Shown: piece after piece, positions 29,801-37,461 of the stretch
How the letters are laid out: each line of letters starts with the position of its first letter
How positions within the stretch are numbered: position 1 is the first letter of the stretch
Origin: a virus
IMG/VR virus record: IMGVR_UViG_3300042474_000251
Location: 1-64,000 of that record
Strand: one strand, 5' to 3'
DNA length: 64,000 nucleotides
Notes under the pieces: model-generated
The model's input: only the letters and a program-made list of their open reading frames with translations
The model's database searches: none
Told to the model about the DNA's origin: nothing
Translations under genes and position numbers: made by a program

Positions 29801-32261
29801 AAATGGTGCTCCTTTAAAGTATAAAGTTATTCAAGATCCTGTTAAACAACAAACCGATGTACAATATAACATAGATTTATATAAAGCTAAAAAAGCCTTA
29901 TCGGAATTTTTAAGAGCTGAAGAATCTGGTGATGCTAGACCTGAAGATGGTGAATTTCATAAGTATACAGAAGAGTTTAAAGCACAACGTACAAAGTATG
30001 AGACATATACTAAATGGGGTTGGAAAAAGAAACCAGGTGTAGATCCTTTAGCTTATAGTTTATATCAAGATAAATATAAGAACAAGATTACTAGTACTAG
30101 AGATGTAATTGGTCCAGATGGTATCTTTATTGGAGATACTAAAACTACAGTTAGTTACATTGTTAAAAGAGATTATGTAGAAATAAAAAATGTATCCTCT
30201 AATAATATGAATCTTCAAGATCCTGAGTATTTAAAAATCATGAATCCTGTTGATGCATTAGGTAGAGCAAGAAAAGAATTTTATGAGTTCTTTATTAAAG
30301 AGCATCAAGAAGAATCTTTATCCATGCTTCCCCCAGATATCTATTATAGAATGATGGGTAAAATGCCAAGGGTACAAAAGAATTTCTTAAGGAAGCTTAA
30401 AGATATGCCTGAAGGTAGAGGTGAGTATGTATTACAATCATTAAAGAACTTTGTATTTAAAAAGAAAAAGGTATATGCTAAAGTAGCAATTGAAAACGAG
30501 GCCGGTGAATTAATACAAGGACCACCTATTTTCTATACTGCAGATTTACAGTCTCAATATAGAGTAGATAAGTTAAAAGAGCAGATAGAACAGTTACGTG
30601 CTGATAGAGACTCTAAAAAAATTAGTATTAAAGATTACTTAGAGAAGAAGGAAAACTTAGATAGGATTCTTAAAGTAGAGGAATCTAAATTAACTCCAGA
30701 TCAGATTAATACAAACTTAGTAGAGAGTATGATTTTATTCCGCGGTATGGCTGAAAATTATAGAAGGATGAATGAAATAGAAGATACTATCATGGTTATC
30801 CAAAAAGTAATTGAAGACAGGGAGTATATACCACCAGGAGGTGTTGCTAGTAAAATTAAAACTGCAGTTGGTGGTAATAGAGATTATACACAGAAAGGTG
30901 GTAGTAATGTAGAAAAACGTTTACGTAAGTGGATGGAAATGACCTTTAGAGATGAAGGTGCATTTGAAGAAACTGTAGGTGAACAATACATTAAAGCTAT
31001 TCTTAACTATACATCATTAACATATGTGGGTTTTAACCCATTCAGTGCATTGAATAACTTAATTATGGGTAAGATTAACAATGCTATTGAAACAGCTGGT
31101 GGTCAGTTTTACAATAGAGCAGCAATTATGCGGGCTACTGCTGCACTTAATACAGAAGCAATGCCGGGATTTATGCGTCAGTTAGCTAAGAAAAAACCTG
31201 GTGCACTTAAATCTTCTCCTGAAGAGTATGAATTATCAAAACCAGAATCTAAGTATGAGGCTATGGTTAAATTTTTTAAAGTTATCAGGGGTATGCAATC
31301 ATCAGAAGGTAAAGTTGATATGTTTAGTTTTGCCTATTTAATGTCAGAAGGTGGTGAATATGCTATTCAAAGTAAGACAGCAATTGCCAAATTAATGTCT
31401 CAGCAATTAGTTAATGAAAAAAGCGGTGAGTCTACCTCTATTTATGATGCATTTAACTTTGATGAAGTCACTGGTAAACTAATTCTTAAAGACGGTTATA
31501 AGTTTACTGCTACAGATAGAGCTGATGTAACTAACTCTATTTGGAGAATGAATGAGATGATACATGGTAACTATGCTTATGAAGATAGAACTATTGTACA
31601 AAATCATTTTGTTGGTCAGTTAGCTATGCAATTCCACAAGTGGGTTTATCCTGGTCTTAAAATAAGATTTGGTAAAGGTAGATATGATGAAGCTACTCAA
31701 GTTTGGATGGAAGGTAGATATAATACTATATTTAGTTTTTTAAAGTATTTCTATAATGTCAAAGGTGGTATAATAGAAAGATTTCAAGAATCTAAAGGTA
31801 TGCTAAGAGAAGAGCAAGTTGCAAACATGTATAAAGTGTTAGCTGAAATTGGTTTCTTCTTGGCTTCAGTTGCAATGTATCAAATGTTTGAAGCATTAAG
31901 AGATGCTACAGGAGATGATGATGATGATAAAGAATTAAAAAGATTACTAGGTGTACTACAATATCAAGCTTCTAAACAACAAAAAGAGTTAGCAACTTAT
32001 ATTTTGCCAGGAGAATATGTACGTGTAATGACTAACCCTATTGCAGCTAGTAGATCTCTTGGTGAATTTTCTGAGGCTATAGGATTTACACTTGATTATT
32101 TTAGTCCTTTTGTACCTGAAGAAAAGAAATACTATCAGAGAACAGATAGAAAAGGTGAACCTAAGTATTACAAACAATGGGGTGATGTAGCCCCTATTCT
32201 ATATGAAATAAATAGATGGAAGAGTTATGATACAGTAGAAGATTTTTATGTGAAGAAATAA
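26856..32261 (+). CDS. Giant virion-type protein with PD-(D/E)XK-like nuclease motif
   Basis: Predicted protein of 1,801 residues. Near 223-234 the segment EEIMHPFVDALY looks like a decayed zincin helix in which the HExxH pattern is lost. Around 530-565, GIAGSIDLLVINTDG followed by EVIDLKAS has the spacing of a PD-(D/E)XK nuclease core (D, then D-x-K). A preceding QAYTSVTTAIKG fits the N-terminal helix of such domains. The C-terminal 200 residues are helical with a hydrophobic section (EIGFFLASVAMYQMF) and an acidic DDDDD run near 1690. The gene follows the RNA-polymerase giant with a promoter-like element between them. Ejection with the polymerase and a nuclease role are inferred. Confidence 0.75.
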   Translation: MNVCHNPNTPEFKSLLEIYKSSDFVQVLINLYNEDVDSTEIVIPTTLQVADMLLTRKKVFNNKKKDFSEKVMINLQKLGFITKVKNNWIIKKNITNLDANTNDAIIQNAILSYLDFLGFDSKLVSFDAQGTVTKVNINPKRISIEQMTPNTNTKNTVSIINHFADVFPQLKIKVVTAEEALEIYSKAADLAKLNVNFDDVKSFYTNGTAYLINGRFNDNTAIEEIMHPFVDALYADNSDLFNGLLEDAKKSYPKIVEQVNIAYNARSNFDLKTRGLEIVTKALANHINKQYELGAPIDTFTNKVNQFFKWFASILNKLLSAISAGKLVVSPSEIDKATSLSEIADMVLTKNVKFNFDIIPSDLRLSIEPKLRPAIEKIKGTANPLQQKIIDDLVLNDPQQLVLYKNVVTKDGNTKKHIYISEATGQAYTSVTTAIKGTMASEQEEKNAITLLFGNQADAMLEGLAAGLSFEESFVEAGNMVKLLSLKRFQEGKGFVKGIPKEILEEIYNKLNELIHDPEFIDEGAVIIPQIIVGDYNSGIAGSIDLLVINTDGSLEVIDLKASTNSINKTRELNNGTVVKTYSDIKYPQAPDSLLTEGTELSTKAQQGIQVSTYRRLLQNLNYTVKNSRTIHIHLKTEGEGNNREVVAYEYEGSVNHSISDNDVYVDQLVESNDSPGNKFNPNYIRSREFIDKEAMASLEESPETEDLQLLPALDKIIVKLSTRKQMLQRMFTDIKGFKNKTESINKLSQLLNSMETDINQTQYNEALGKLLRYTEEDINDFFKYLDNPNNFKSKSFATVLLAYDKFLETYNDIGLAVDLGSPGNQAKGKKIREMLKEARERIDKSYITFAESFVRENSTNPDLTEEDIKAMLVSTIDEGTVDTVLNSLGASTDTLLQLINKIYKRGLAKSQYDLEEFTNTAYSAGNKLVEESVKAGIKAEDAFLYMFAKNPDGKLNGRYVNRIGYQYWKMFYDLKEKTTDENGAPLKYKVIQDPVKQQTDVQYNIDLYKAKKALSEFLRAEESGDARPEDGEFHKYTEEFKAQRTKYETYTKWGWKKKPGVDPLAYSLYQDKYKNKITSTRDVIGPDGIFIGDTKTTVSYIVKRDYVEIKNVSSNNMNLQDPEYLKIMNPVDALGRARKEFYEFFIKEHQEESLSMLPPDIYYRMMGKMPRVQKNFLRKLKDMPEGRGEYVLQSLKNFVFKKKKVYAKVAIENEAGELIQGPPIFYTADLQSQYRVDKLKEQIEQLRADRDSKKISIKDYLEKKENLDRILKVEESKLTPDQINTNLVESMILFRGMAENYRRMNEIEDTIMVIQKVIEDREYIPPGGVASKIKTAVGGNRDYTQKGGSNVEKRLRKWMEMTFRDEGAFEETVGEQYIKAILNYTSLTYVGFNPFSALNNLIMGKINNAIETAGGQFYNRAAIMRATAALNTEAMPGFMRQLAKKKPGALKSSPEEYELSKPESKYEAMVKFFKVIRGMQSSEGKVDMFSFAYLMSEGGEYAIQSKTAIAKLMSQQLVNEKSGESTSIYDAFNFDEVTGKLILKDGYKFTATDRADVTNSIWRMNEMIHGNYAYEDRTIVQNHFVGQLAMQFHKWVYPGLKIRFGKGRYDEATQVWMEGRYNTIFSFLKYFYNVKGGIIERFQESKGMLREEQVANMYKVLAEIGFFLASVAMYQMFEALRDATGDDDDDKELKRLLGVLQYQASKQQKELATYILPGEYVRVMTNPIAASRSLGEFSEAIGFTLDYFSPFVPEEKKYYQRTDRKGEPKYYKQWGDVAPILYEINRWKSYDTVEDFYVKK

Positions 32262-32267
32262 TAAAAA

Positions 32268-32288
32268 AGGGGAGTTTTTAGCTCCCCT
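32268..32288. terminator. Strong hairpin, terminator for the small minus-strand gene and likely end of the giant-gene transcript
   Basis: AGGGGAG (32268-32274) pairs perfectly with CTCCCCT (32282-32288). On the minus strand the stem is followed by TTTTTT, a classical intrinsic terminator 5 bases after the small gene ending at 32294. On the plus strand the hairpin lies 6 bases after the stop of the 1,801-residue protein but lacks a following T run. Confidence 0.7.
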
Positions 32289-32293
32289 CAATC

Positions 32294-32464
32294 TTAAAAC
32301 ATTCTAAATCTAATTTGTAGGAATAGTAAACCTATTCTGAATTCCGTACATGCCGTTAGGTATGCTTCTTCTGTTTTTTCTGGATGTGGTAAAATCATCC
32401 GTTCATAAGCTATCCCAAACATTATACTTGCTGGGGATAGTAATTCTATAGTTAGTTGTTTCAT
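32294..32464 (-). CDS. Small minus-strand protein, 56 aa, in the gap between the virion and lysis blocks
   Basis: An ATG-started reading frame of 56 codons on the minus strand, not a shadow of any plus-strand gene. Reading it gives an N-terminus MKQLTIELLSPASIMFGIA and a C-terminus ending LLFLQIRFRMF. A TAAATTTG promoter element sits 14 bases upstream (32479-32486), and a strong hairpin with a T run follows 5 bases after the stop. Composition is ordinary for this phage (mixed hydrophobic and charged residues). I do not recognise a family. The combination of promoter, frame and terminator is the evidence. It would be an isolated single-gene transcription unit running against its neighbours. 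Confidence 0.65.
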   Translation of the reverse strand: MKQLTIELLSPASIMFGIAYERMILPHPEKTEEAYLTACTEFRIGLLFLQIRFRMF

Positions 32465-32478
32465 TTTCTAATTGTATT

Positions 32479-32486
32479 CAAATTTA
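32479..32486 (-). promoter_or_regulatory. Minus-strand -7 element TAAATTTG
   Basis: Read on the minus strand, this is TAAATTTG, matching TAnnTTTG, and lies 14 bases before the ATG of the 56-residue gene. The rest of the 314-base region 32262-32575 holds only that gene, its terminator and the two short hairpins described separately. Confidence 0.5.
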
Positions 32487-32515
32487 AGTAATTTTCACTA
32501 TATTATATATGTAGT

Positions 32516-32574
32516 ACCCTAAAAACCATCTAGGGCTGCATCCCGAATCAACTGCGGTAAAAAAATTTATACCG
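32516..32574 (+). promoter_or_regulatory. Two short hairpins in the leader of the lysis block
   Basis: CCCTA (32516-32520) pairs with TAGGG (32531-32535). CGGTA (32555-32559) pairs with TACCG (32570-32574), the latter ending one base before the ATG at 32576. The second stem would enclose an A/T-rich loop and hold the start codon close to a helix, which could affect translation of the holin-like gene. Pairing is seen; function is inferred. Confidence 0.35.
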
Positions 32575-32575
32575 T

Positions 32576-32824
32576 ATGAAACTATTAAACTTTATTGGTG
32601 GTCTTTTCAAAGATGAAAAAGGCTCCGTTTCCATGAAGCGCCTGTGTGGCTTAGTCTGCACTTTAACTCTTTGCGCTACTCTGTATGCTAACTCTTTTAC
32701 TGAAGCACACTTTGCTCCATCTGTACCCTTAGTGGATGCAGTTGCATTGCTTGCATTTGGTTGTTTAGGTTTGACTTCTGTTGAGAAAATCATGAAGAAG
32801 CCAGAAGCTAACACTGAGGAGTAA
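32576..32824 (+). CDS. Holin-like small membrane protein
   Basis: Predicted protein of 82 residues with a short charged N-terminus (LFKDEKGSVSMKRL) and two hydrophobic segments, about 24-42 (LCGLVCTLTLCATLYAN) and 50-66 (VDAVALLAFGCLGL), with a charged C-terminus. Size and topology fit a two-helix phage holin that would open the inner membrane for the endolysin. It is first in the block and directly precedes the endolysin-like gene, the usual order of a lysis cassette. The sequence itself is not diagnostic, so the call rests on topology and position. Confidence 0.6.
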   Translation: MKLLNFIGGLFKDEKGSVSMKRLCGLVCTLTLCATLYANSFTEAHFAPSVPLVDAVALLAFGCLGLTSVEKIMKKPEANTEE

Positions 32825-32835
32825 TTTACTGTTTA

Positions 32836-32861
32836 CTATAAACTATAAACTATAAACTATT
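32836..32861 (+). repeat. Tandem 7-base repeat CTATAAA x3 before the endolysin-like gene
   Basis: CTATAAA occurs at 32836, 32843 and 32850, followed by CTATT and then the ATG at 32862. The repeat fills nearly the whole 37-base gap. Such an A/T tract may keep the ribosome-binding region open; slippage could alter the spacing. Confidence 0.7.
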
Positions 32862-33449
32862 ATGAGCTATACTAGAGAACAAATTGAGGCTGCAATGAAA
32901 GCCAAAGGCTACAAGTACTTTGAGAATGGTGACTTCAATGTAAACATCATTGGTGTACGTAATTCTTCTACTGGTAACAAAGTAACCAATGTATTTGATG
33001 ATCACTTAACTCTTTCTTACAAAGAAAATGGTGAGTGGAAATTTAAAATTTGGCCTGCTACAACTGATCCCGGAACTAAGGGTGTTAAAGAATTTCACAA
33101 TGCTGCTGGTGTTGCACGTTTAGTGCCCGGTCAATATTCTGGTTCACATCATGTAGGATTACACCAAGGTAAGTATGAAGCGTTAAAGCAAAAGGCAAAC
33201 GTAAAGGTTTACCGTGATGCTAACAAAGACATGACTTATGATGAATCTAAGATACAAGAAGGCATCTTCGGTATTAACATTCATAAAGCTGGTGCAGATT
33301 CTACTTACGTGGAGAACTGGTCTGAAGGCTGTCAAGTGTTCAAGAAGTCTGCTGACTTTGATGCATTCATGGCAATCTGTAAAAAAGCTGCTACATTGGG
33401 TGGTAACTCTTTTACCTATACTCTTATTGAGTCTAAAGACATTAAATAA
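32862..33449 (+). CDS. Endolysin-like protein with L,D-transpeptidase-type H...S-x-G-C motif
   Basis: Predicted protein of 195 residues without a signal peptide. FGINIH ending at H141, then S154, G156 and C157 (NWSEGCQVF), gives the H-x(n)-S-x-G-C arrangement of YkuD-type L,D-transpeptidase active sites. The N-terminal half (IIGVRNSSTGNKV, FDDHLTLSYKENGEW) looks like proteins annotated as lysins in Bacteroidota phages. Lying 37 bases after a holin-like gene, it most likely acts on peptidoglycan during lysis. Whether it cleaves or crosslinks cannot be told from sequence. A tandem repeat precedes the start. Confidence 0.6.
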   Translation: MSYTREQIEAAMKAKGYKYFENGDFNVNIIGVRNSSTGNKVTNVFDDHLTLSYKENGEWKFKIWPATTDPGTKGVKEFHNAAGVARLVPGQYSGSHHVGLHQGKYEALKQKANVKVYRDANKDMTYDESKIQEGIFGINIHKAGADSTYVENWSEGCQVFKKSADFDAFMAICKKAATLGGNSFTYTLIESKDIK

Positions 33450-33452
33450 TTT

Positions 33453-33902
33453 ATGAAGGGGTTAGTGATTAACCTCTTTTTATTCTTAGCCGTCCCTTGT
33501 TTTGCTCAAATCAAAATTGACAAAGCTGGGGACGGTTGGGATTTAAAAGTTGATTCAGCAATTCAACTGATAAAGAAGGTAGACATAGATAAGTACAAGA
33601 TGCTTGATACAAATTGTTCTCAGGTATCTTTTATGATAAGTCCCTACTCTTCTTGTGAACTAGAGAATGGTAAAGGTCACATCTACATAGCTGTAGCCGA
33701 TCTTAAACTAAACTCTATAAATAACATTGCTGTAGTTCTAGTACATGAAAGCTTACATCTTTATATAGCAAAGAAAGGTATAGAAATGATTCCGGAAAAA
33801 GAGGAGACATTTTGCTACATGTATGAACTTAGCTTTATAAAAAACTTAGAAAATCCTGAGCCTTGGCTCATAGAACACGCTGTAAATAACATAAAAAAAT
33901 GA
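33453..33902 (+). CDS. Exported zincin-like metallopeptidase
   Basis: Predicted protein of 149 residues. A signal peptide is evident (MKGLVINLFLFLAVPCFAQ), with cleavage likely after FAQ. HESLH at 98-102, followed about 15 residues later by acidic EKEETF, fits a gluzincin-type zinc site. The protein is short for a protease, so it may process a specific partner. The next gene overlaps its stop by ATGA, so the two are translationally coupled. That neighbour encodes a large secreted protein, which makes processing or surface maturation a plausible, unproven job. Confidence 0.65.
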   Translation: MKGLVINLFLFLAVPCFAQIKIDKAGDGWDLKVDSAIQLIKKVDIDKYKMLDTNCSQVSFMISPYSSCELENGKGHIYIAVADLKLNSINNIAVVLVHESLHLYIAKKGIEMIPEKEETFCYMYELSFIKNLENPEPWLIEHAVNNIKK

Positions 33903-35791
33903 AAAAATTTATCTCTTCACTTGTCACTACTTTGTTTGCAACAGTAATGTTTGCGCAAAGTTCTAGCACATCTCCAGGTACAGGTCACTGGGTTGTGATT
34001 GATTCTGGTTACCAAGTTGCTACTACTACTGCAGGGCAGACAGTAGCACCTTTACATTTCTATAACACTTCTACTTCAGAGAAGATCACTGGTATGCAAT
34101 TCCGTGTATTCTACGATAACACTGCATTCACTGCTGTAGTTCCTTCTTTGAAGATCTCTACTACAGATCAGTATCTTCAGTACGTAGATAGTAACTCACA
34201 AGGATTCTTAACAGTAACTTTGGCTTACACTGGATCTAGCTCTACTTACAACTATTCTAACGGAGCTACCTTTGATTTAACCTTCACGCACGCAGGAAGC
34301 TCAACATGGAATACTTTAGATTCTATTAAAACTTTGAAAGTTGCAGGTGTTAAATCATTTGCTAACAAAGCTGCTACTAACTGGGGTAACGATACTACTT
34401 TGGTAGTTTACTCTTACGGTGGTCGTTTCAACCAAAAGGTGTTGAGATTTGCTGCTAAGTTTAAAAACGTAACAGGTTCTGACGCTAAGAACTTGTGGGT
34501 GTCTTTAGAGAAGAAAGCTCCTTCAGGATCTTGGACTCAAGTAGAGGCTAAATCAACTAACTCTAGTGGTGTTGTAGTATTCCGTAAATTCTTAGATACT
34601 ACTTACTGGGATGTACGTATGGTAGTTAAAGGAGATACAATGACTCCTGGTAACGTGTTCTCTACTGCAGATGCACAAAAGATTAACCAATCTATCTTAG
34701 CTCAATACACTCCTTCTGGATTTGACTTCTACACAATGGATGTAAACAACACTGATGGTTCTATTACTATTGCTGACGTATACTCTGTATACGGACGTTT
34801 GGCAGGTAGATTCTCAGCTTGGCCTAACTCTAAGAAAGATGTAATGTTCTTCACAGTTGCTGAATACAATTCAATTAACGGATCAGCTACTAACTTAACT
34901 TCTACTTACTCTACGATTAACAACTTTAACTACACTATTGATGGTCGTGATTCTATCACTTACTACGTAGCTGTTAAAGGAGATGCAAACTCTACAGGAT
35001 TTAAGATGGCTCGTTTGACTCCTATCAAGATTACTAACCCAGCTAATGCTAAGCGTTACATCATTGATGAGACTGTGTCTTATGATTTCCCTGCAGAAAC
35101 TATTGAGATTAACATGCCTAAAGTAACTGTAGATGAAGGTAACTTAGTTAACGTTCCTGTTAAAGTTCTTACAGATGGCAAGCAATTAGGTGCACTTCAA
35201 TTAGACTTACGTTATGATACTGCTTACTTAGAGTTTAAGAAAGTAGAGAACACCGAGAAGATGATGAAGTGGACTTCTTACTTAAACCCTTCTAACGGTA
35301 CAGTATCTTGGGGAGCAGCTGACTTAACTAACGAAAACCTTTTAAATGATGGAGAGCAAGTGTTTACCCTTCAGTTTATCGCTAAGAAACCACAAGACTC
35401 TTGGGCTACTGCAGCTTTATGGACTGGTGCTAAATACGTAGGTGATGCTAAGTCTAAAGATATGAACATTACTCCTGCTATGGGTATCATAGAAGTACGT
35501 AGGATTAACAAAGGAGTTGTTTCTTTAAATGATCTTAACTCTATTATTGTATTCCCTAATCCTACAGATGGAGCAGTACAGATCCAATTCCAGATTAAAC
35601 AAGATGCTGATGTAGATGTAGCTATCTCTGATGAGGTAGGAAGACGCATACAGACTATTCTAAATGAAAAGATGCCTGCAGGTAAGTATAAGTATAGTGC
35701 TAATCTAAGTCAGTTATCTGATGGTGTATATGTACTTACTGTAGTAACAGAACATGAAGTATTACATTCTAAAATTGTCGTAAACAAATGA
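33899..35791 (+). CDS. Secreted cohesin/dockerin-like protein with T9SS C-terminal sorting domain
   Basis: Predicted protein of 630 residues. It has a signal peptide (MKKFISSLVTTLFATVMFAQ). A first cohesin-like beta-sandwich spans about 25-130 (GMQFRVFYDNTAF). A dockerin-like calcium loop lies near 281 (MDVNNTDGSITIADVY), followed by an EYNSIN module. A second cohesin-like domain spans about 415-510 (GALQLDLRYDTAYLEF). The last 89 residues (FPNPTDGAVQIQF, LSDGVYVLTV, then KIVVNK) match the type A T9SS sorting domain of Bacteroidota. The expected fate is export by the host T9SS to the cell surface or medium. Codons such as AAC, TAC and TTC are used more than in neighbours, suggesting high expression or separate origin. 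Confidence 0.8.
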   Translation: MKKFISSLVTTLFATVMFAQSSSTSPGTGHWVVIDSGYQVATTTAGQTVAPLHFYNTSTSEKITGMQFRVFYDNTAFTAVVPSLKISTTDQYLQYVDSNSQGFLTVTLAYTGSSSTYNYSNGATFDLTFTHAGSSTWNTLDSIKTLKVAGVKSFANKAATNWGNDTTLVVYSYGGRFNQKVLRFAAKFKNVTGSDAKNLWVSLEKKAPSGSWTQVEAKSTNSSGVVVFRKFLDTTYWDVRMVVKGDTMTPGNVFSTADAQKINQSILAQYTPSGFDFYTMDVNNTDGSITIADVYSVYGRLAGRFSAWPNSKKDVMFFTVAEYNSINGSATNLTSTYSTINNFNYTIDGRDSITYYVAVKGDANSTGFKMARLTPIKITNPANAKRYIIDETVSYDFPAETIEINMPKVTVDEGNLVNVPVKVLTDGKQLGALQLDLRYDTAYLEFKKVENTEKMMKWTSYLNPSNGTVSWGAADLTNENLLNDGEQVFTLQFIAKKPQDSWATAALWTGAKYVGDAKSKDMNITPAMGIIEVRRINKGVVSLNDLNSIIVFPNPTDGAVQIQFQIKQDADVDVAISDEVGRRIQTILNEKMPAGKYKYSANLSQLSDGVYVLTVVTEHEVLHSKIVVNK

Positions 35792-36138
35792 ACATTAAAA
35801 AAGCACTTGGTCTTAACCAAGCAGAACCAGTAGTAGTAGATCCTAAGAACAGATTCTATTACATGCTACAACAAATGCAAGCCAACCGTTGGAAGATTAC
35901 AGCAATTGTATTAGGTTTGTTCTTCTTTATTATCCTTGGTATTAACTCTGCAGTATTTTTTGGAATAGAAATCCAAGAGAACTGGAAAGAAATGTTACTT
36001 ATTCTTTTTGGTGCCTTTGTAGGTAACTTAAACAAGGTAGTTGACTATTGGTTTAACTCAGAAGACCGTGACAAAATGTTAATTCAAAAGGTAGATGAAG
36101 AAGACGGAGAATCATTATCTAACCCAAATAATCCTTAA
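35788..36138 (+). CDS. Two-helix membrane protein, holin-like
   Basis: Predicted protein of 116 residues. Its start overlaps the preceding stop (ATGA). Hydrophobic helices lie at about 38-60 (ITAIVLGLFFFIILGINSAV) and 71-90 (LLILFGAFVGNL), with a charged C-terminal tail. The segment GNLNKVVDYWFNSEDRDK resembles small phage membrane proteins annotated as holins or holin-like. It could be a second holin or antiholin, or a membrane partner of the exported proteins. Topology is seen; function is inferred. Confidence 0.55.
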   Translation: MNIKKALGLNQAEPVVVDPKNRFYYMLQQMQANRWKITAIVLGLFFFIILGINSAVFFGIEIQENWKEMLLILFGAFVGNLNKVVDYWFNSEDRDKMLIQKVDEEDGESLSNPNNP

Positions 36139-36140
36139 TT

Positions 36141-36344
36141 ATGGCTATACCCTGTCCTATGTGTAAAGAACCTTTAGGCTTAGACCTAAAGTTTATCTTA
36201 AAGAATCCTAAATCAGGATGTCCACACTGCAGCACTATCTTTAACTTCACAATAAATGAAGAAATAAAAACTTCCTTTTATTCTGCAATTAAAGAAATAG
36301 AAAGTGTCAAGAAATCGTACAGTGGTACAGTTAAATTTAAATAA
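36141..36344 (+). CDS. Small zinc-ribbon protein
   Basis: Predicted protein of 67 residues with CPMC at 5-8 and CPHC at 32-35, a four-cysteine zinc-ribbon pattern, then a short helical tail. It starts 2 bases after the previous stop, within a run of tightly spaced genes. No enzymatic residues are visible. It could be a structural or protein-interaction module. Confidence 0.7.
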   Translation: MAIPCPMCKEPLGLDLKFILKNPKSGCPHCSTIFNFTINEEIKTSFYSAIKEIESVKKSYSGTVKFK

Positions 36345-36372
36345 CCAAATAAAACAAACTAATATATAAATT

Positions 36373-36963
36373 ATGGCAGATTCAATTGCAGATCAATTCA
36401 GAGGACTTCCTATTGAAGACCTTATTGTAAGCCCTATTGTCGGAATGGCAAAAGGACAAGCTAAATTAAACGAAGTAACTTGGAGATATATCTCTGAGGT
36501 AGCTTTTGAGAAAAAAGGTGATGCTAATGTTGCACGCTCACTTGACGTAGAAATGCAACGTGTATTCACAGATGGAGATACAGGAATCCAAGAACTTAAG
36601 ACTGTTTACAGTAAAGTTCCTATGCTTCCTTTGGTTCCATTGCCTTCTTTGGCAATTACTTCTGCTGATATCAATTTCACTATGGAAGTAAAAACCTCAG
36701 ACATGTCTAAAGAATCTAATGATTCTCAAACAGCTTACGAAGTATCTGCAGGTGGCAAATGGTGGGGTATGAGTTTTAATGCTAAGGTATCTGGTAGTGT
36801 AAGTGCTCATAAAGAGAACACTAGACAAACAGATAACTCAGCTAAGTACGAAGTAAAAGTACACGCAGAACAGTTGCCTCCAACAGAAGGTATGCTTAAA
36901 TTGTCTGACTTCCTTACAGCAATGTTAGAGCCTTCTTTGGTTCCATTGAGTAAAGAATCTTAA
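36373..36963 (+). CDS. DUF2589 family protein
   Basis: Predicted protein of 196 residues. The N-terminus (FRGLPIEDLIVSPIVGMAKG) and the central VPMLPLVPLPSLAITSADI followed by FTMEV match the DUF2589 pattern as I know it. The rest is Ser/Lys-rich (SFNAKVSGSVSAHKEN), and the C-terminus has SLVPLSKES. There is no signal peptide, so it is probably cytoplasmic or membrane-associated. A second, more distant relative follows at 36990. Biochemical function of the family is unknown to me. Confidence 0.8.
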   Translation: MADSIADQFRGLPIEDLIVSPIVGMAKGQAKLNEVTWRYISEVAFEKKGDANVARSLDVEMQRVFTDGDTGIQELKTVYSKVPMLPLVPLPSLAITSADINFTMEVKTSDMSKESNDSQTAYEVSAGGKWWGMSFNAKVSGSVSAHKENTRQTDNSAKYEVKVHAEQLPPTEGMLKLSDFLTAMLEPSLVPLSKES

Positions 36964-36977
36964 TCAGAAAATTTGAG

Positions 36978-36985
36978 TAGTTTTG
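36978..36985 (+). promoter_or_regulatory. -7 element TAGTTTTG close to an ATG
   Basis: TAGTTTTG matches TAnnTTTG and lies 4 bases before the ATG at 36990. No good -33 TTTG was found. It belongs to the set of elements unusually close to start codons. Confidence 0.35.
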
Positions 36986-36989
36986 TAGT

Positions 36990-37460
36990 ATGGCAAGATT
37001 AAACATTGAGGAACTAGTTGGCGGTCTATTAGAGGCCGCTATGGTTTCTCAGAGTATTAGTGAAAGACAACACATTAATGCTCTACGAAATTACTTTAAT
37101 GAGGATGGTACTCCTAAAGTTACAAACTTTATGATTGGAGACAAGGAGTTATTAGTGCCTCTTTATATTCTAGCAGATCACTCTTCTATTGGATTAGATG
37201 AGTTAGACATAGAGTTTGAAGCTAGATTAATTTTTGGGGATGAGGAGAAAGAAGTATCTAGTCTTAAGAAGTCTTTACTGGGACTATTTAAGAAGAAGGG
37301 ATATGAACACAATATAAAAGGAATTGAAGTAGACTCAGGAGTTAATCCTACTGCTTCAGGAATGGCTAAAATTAAAGTTAAATTTAAAGCTGATGAAAAA
37401 CCTGAAGCCGTGTCTAGAATCATTGACTCTTATATACAAGCATTAGGGCAAGAAAAATAA
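36990..37460 (+). CDS. Second DUF2589-like protein
   Basis: Predicted protein of 156 residues. The opening (LNIEELVGGLLEAAMVSQ) and the middle (LLVPLYILADHSSIGLDEL, then DIEFEA) follow the same order as the preceding DUF2589 protein: an ELI/ELVxG helix, then a VPL segment, then an I-x-F strand. I therefore regard it as a divergent relative. The C-terminal half has KIKVKFKADEKPEAV. The pair may form a hetero-oligomer. It is followed at 2 bases by a small membrane protein gene. Confidence 0.6.
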   Translation: MARLNIEELVGGLLEAAMVSQSISERQHINALRNYFNEDGTPKVTNFMIGDKELLVPLYILADHSSIGLDELDIEFEARLIFGDEEKEVSSLKKSLLGLFKKKGYEHNIKGIEVDSGVNPTASGMAKIKVKFKADEKPEAVSRIIDSYIQALGQEK

Positions 37461-37461
37461 T

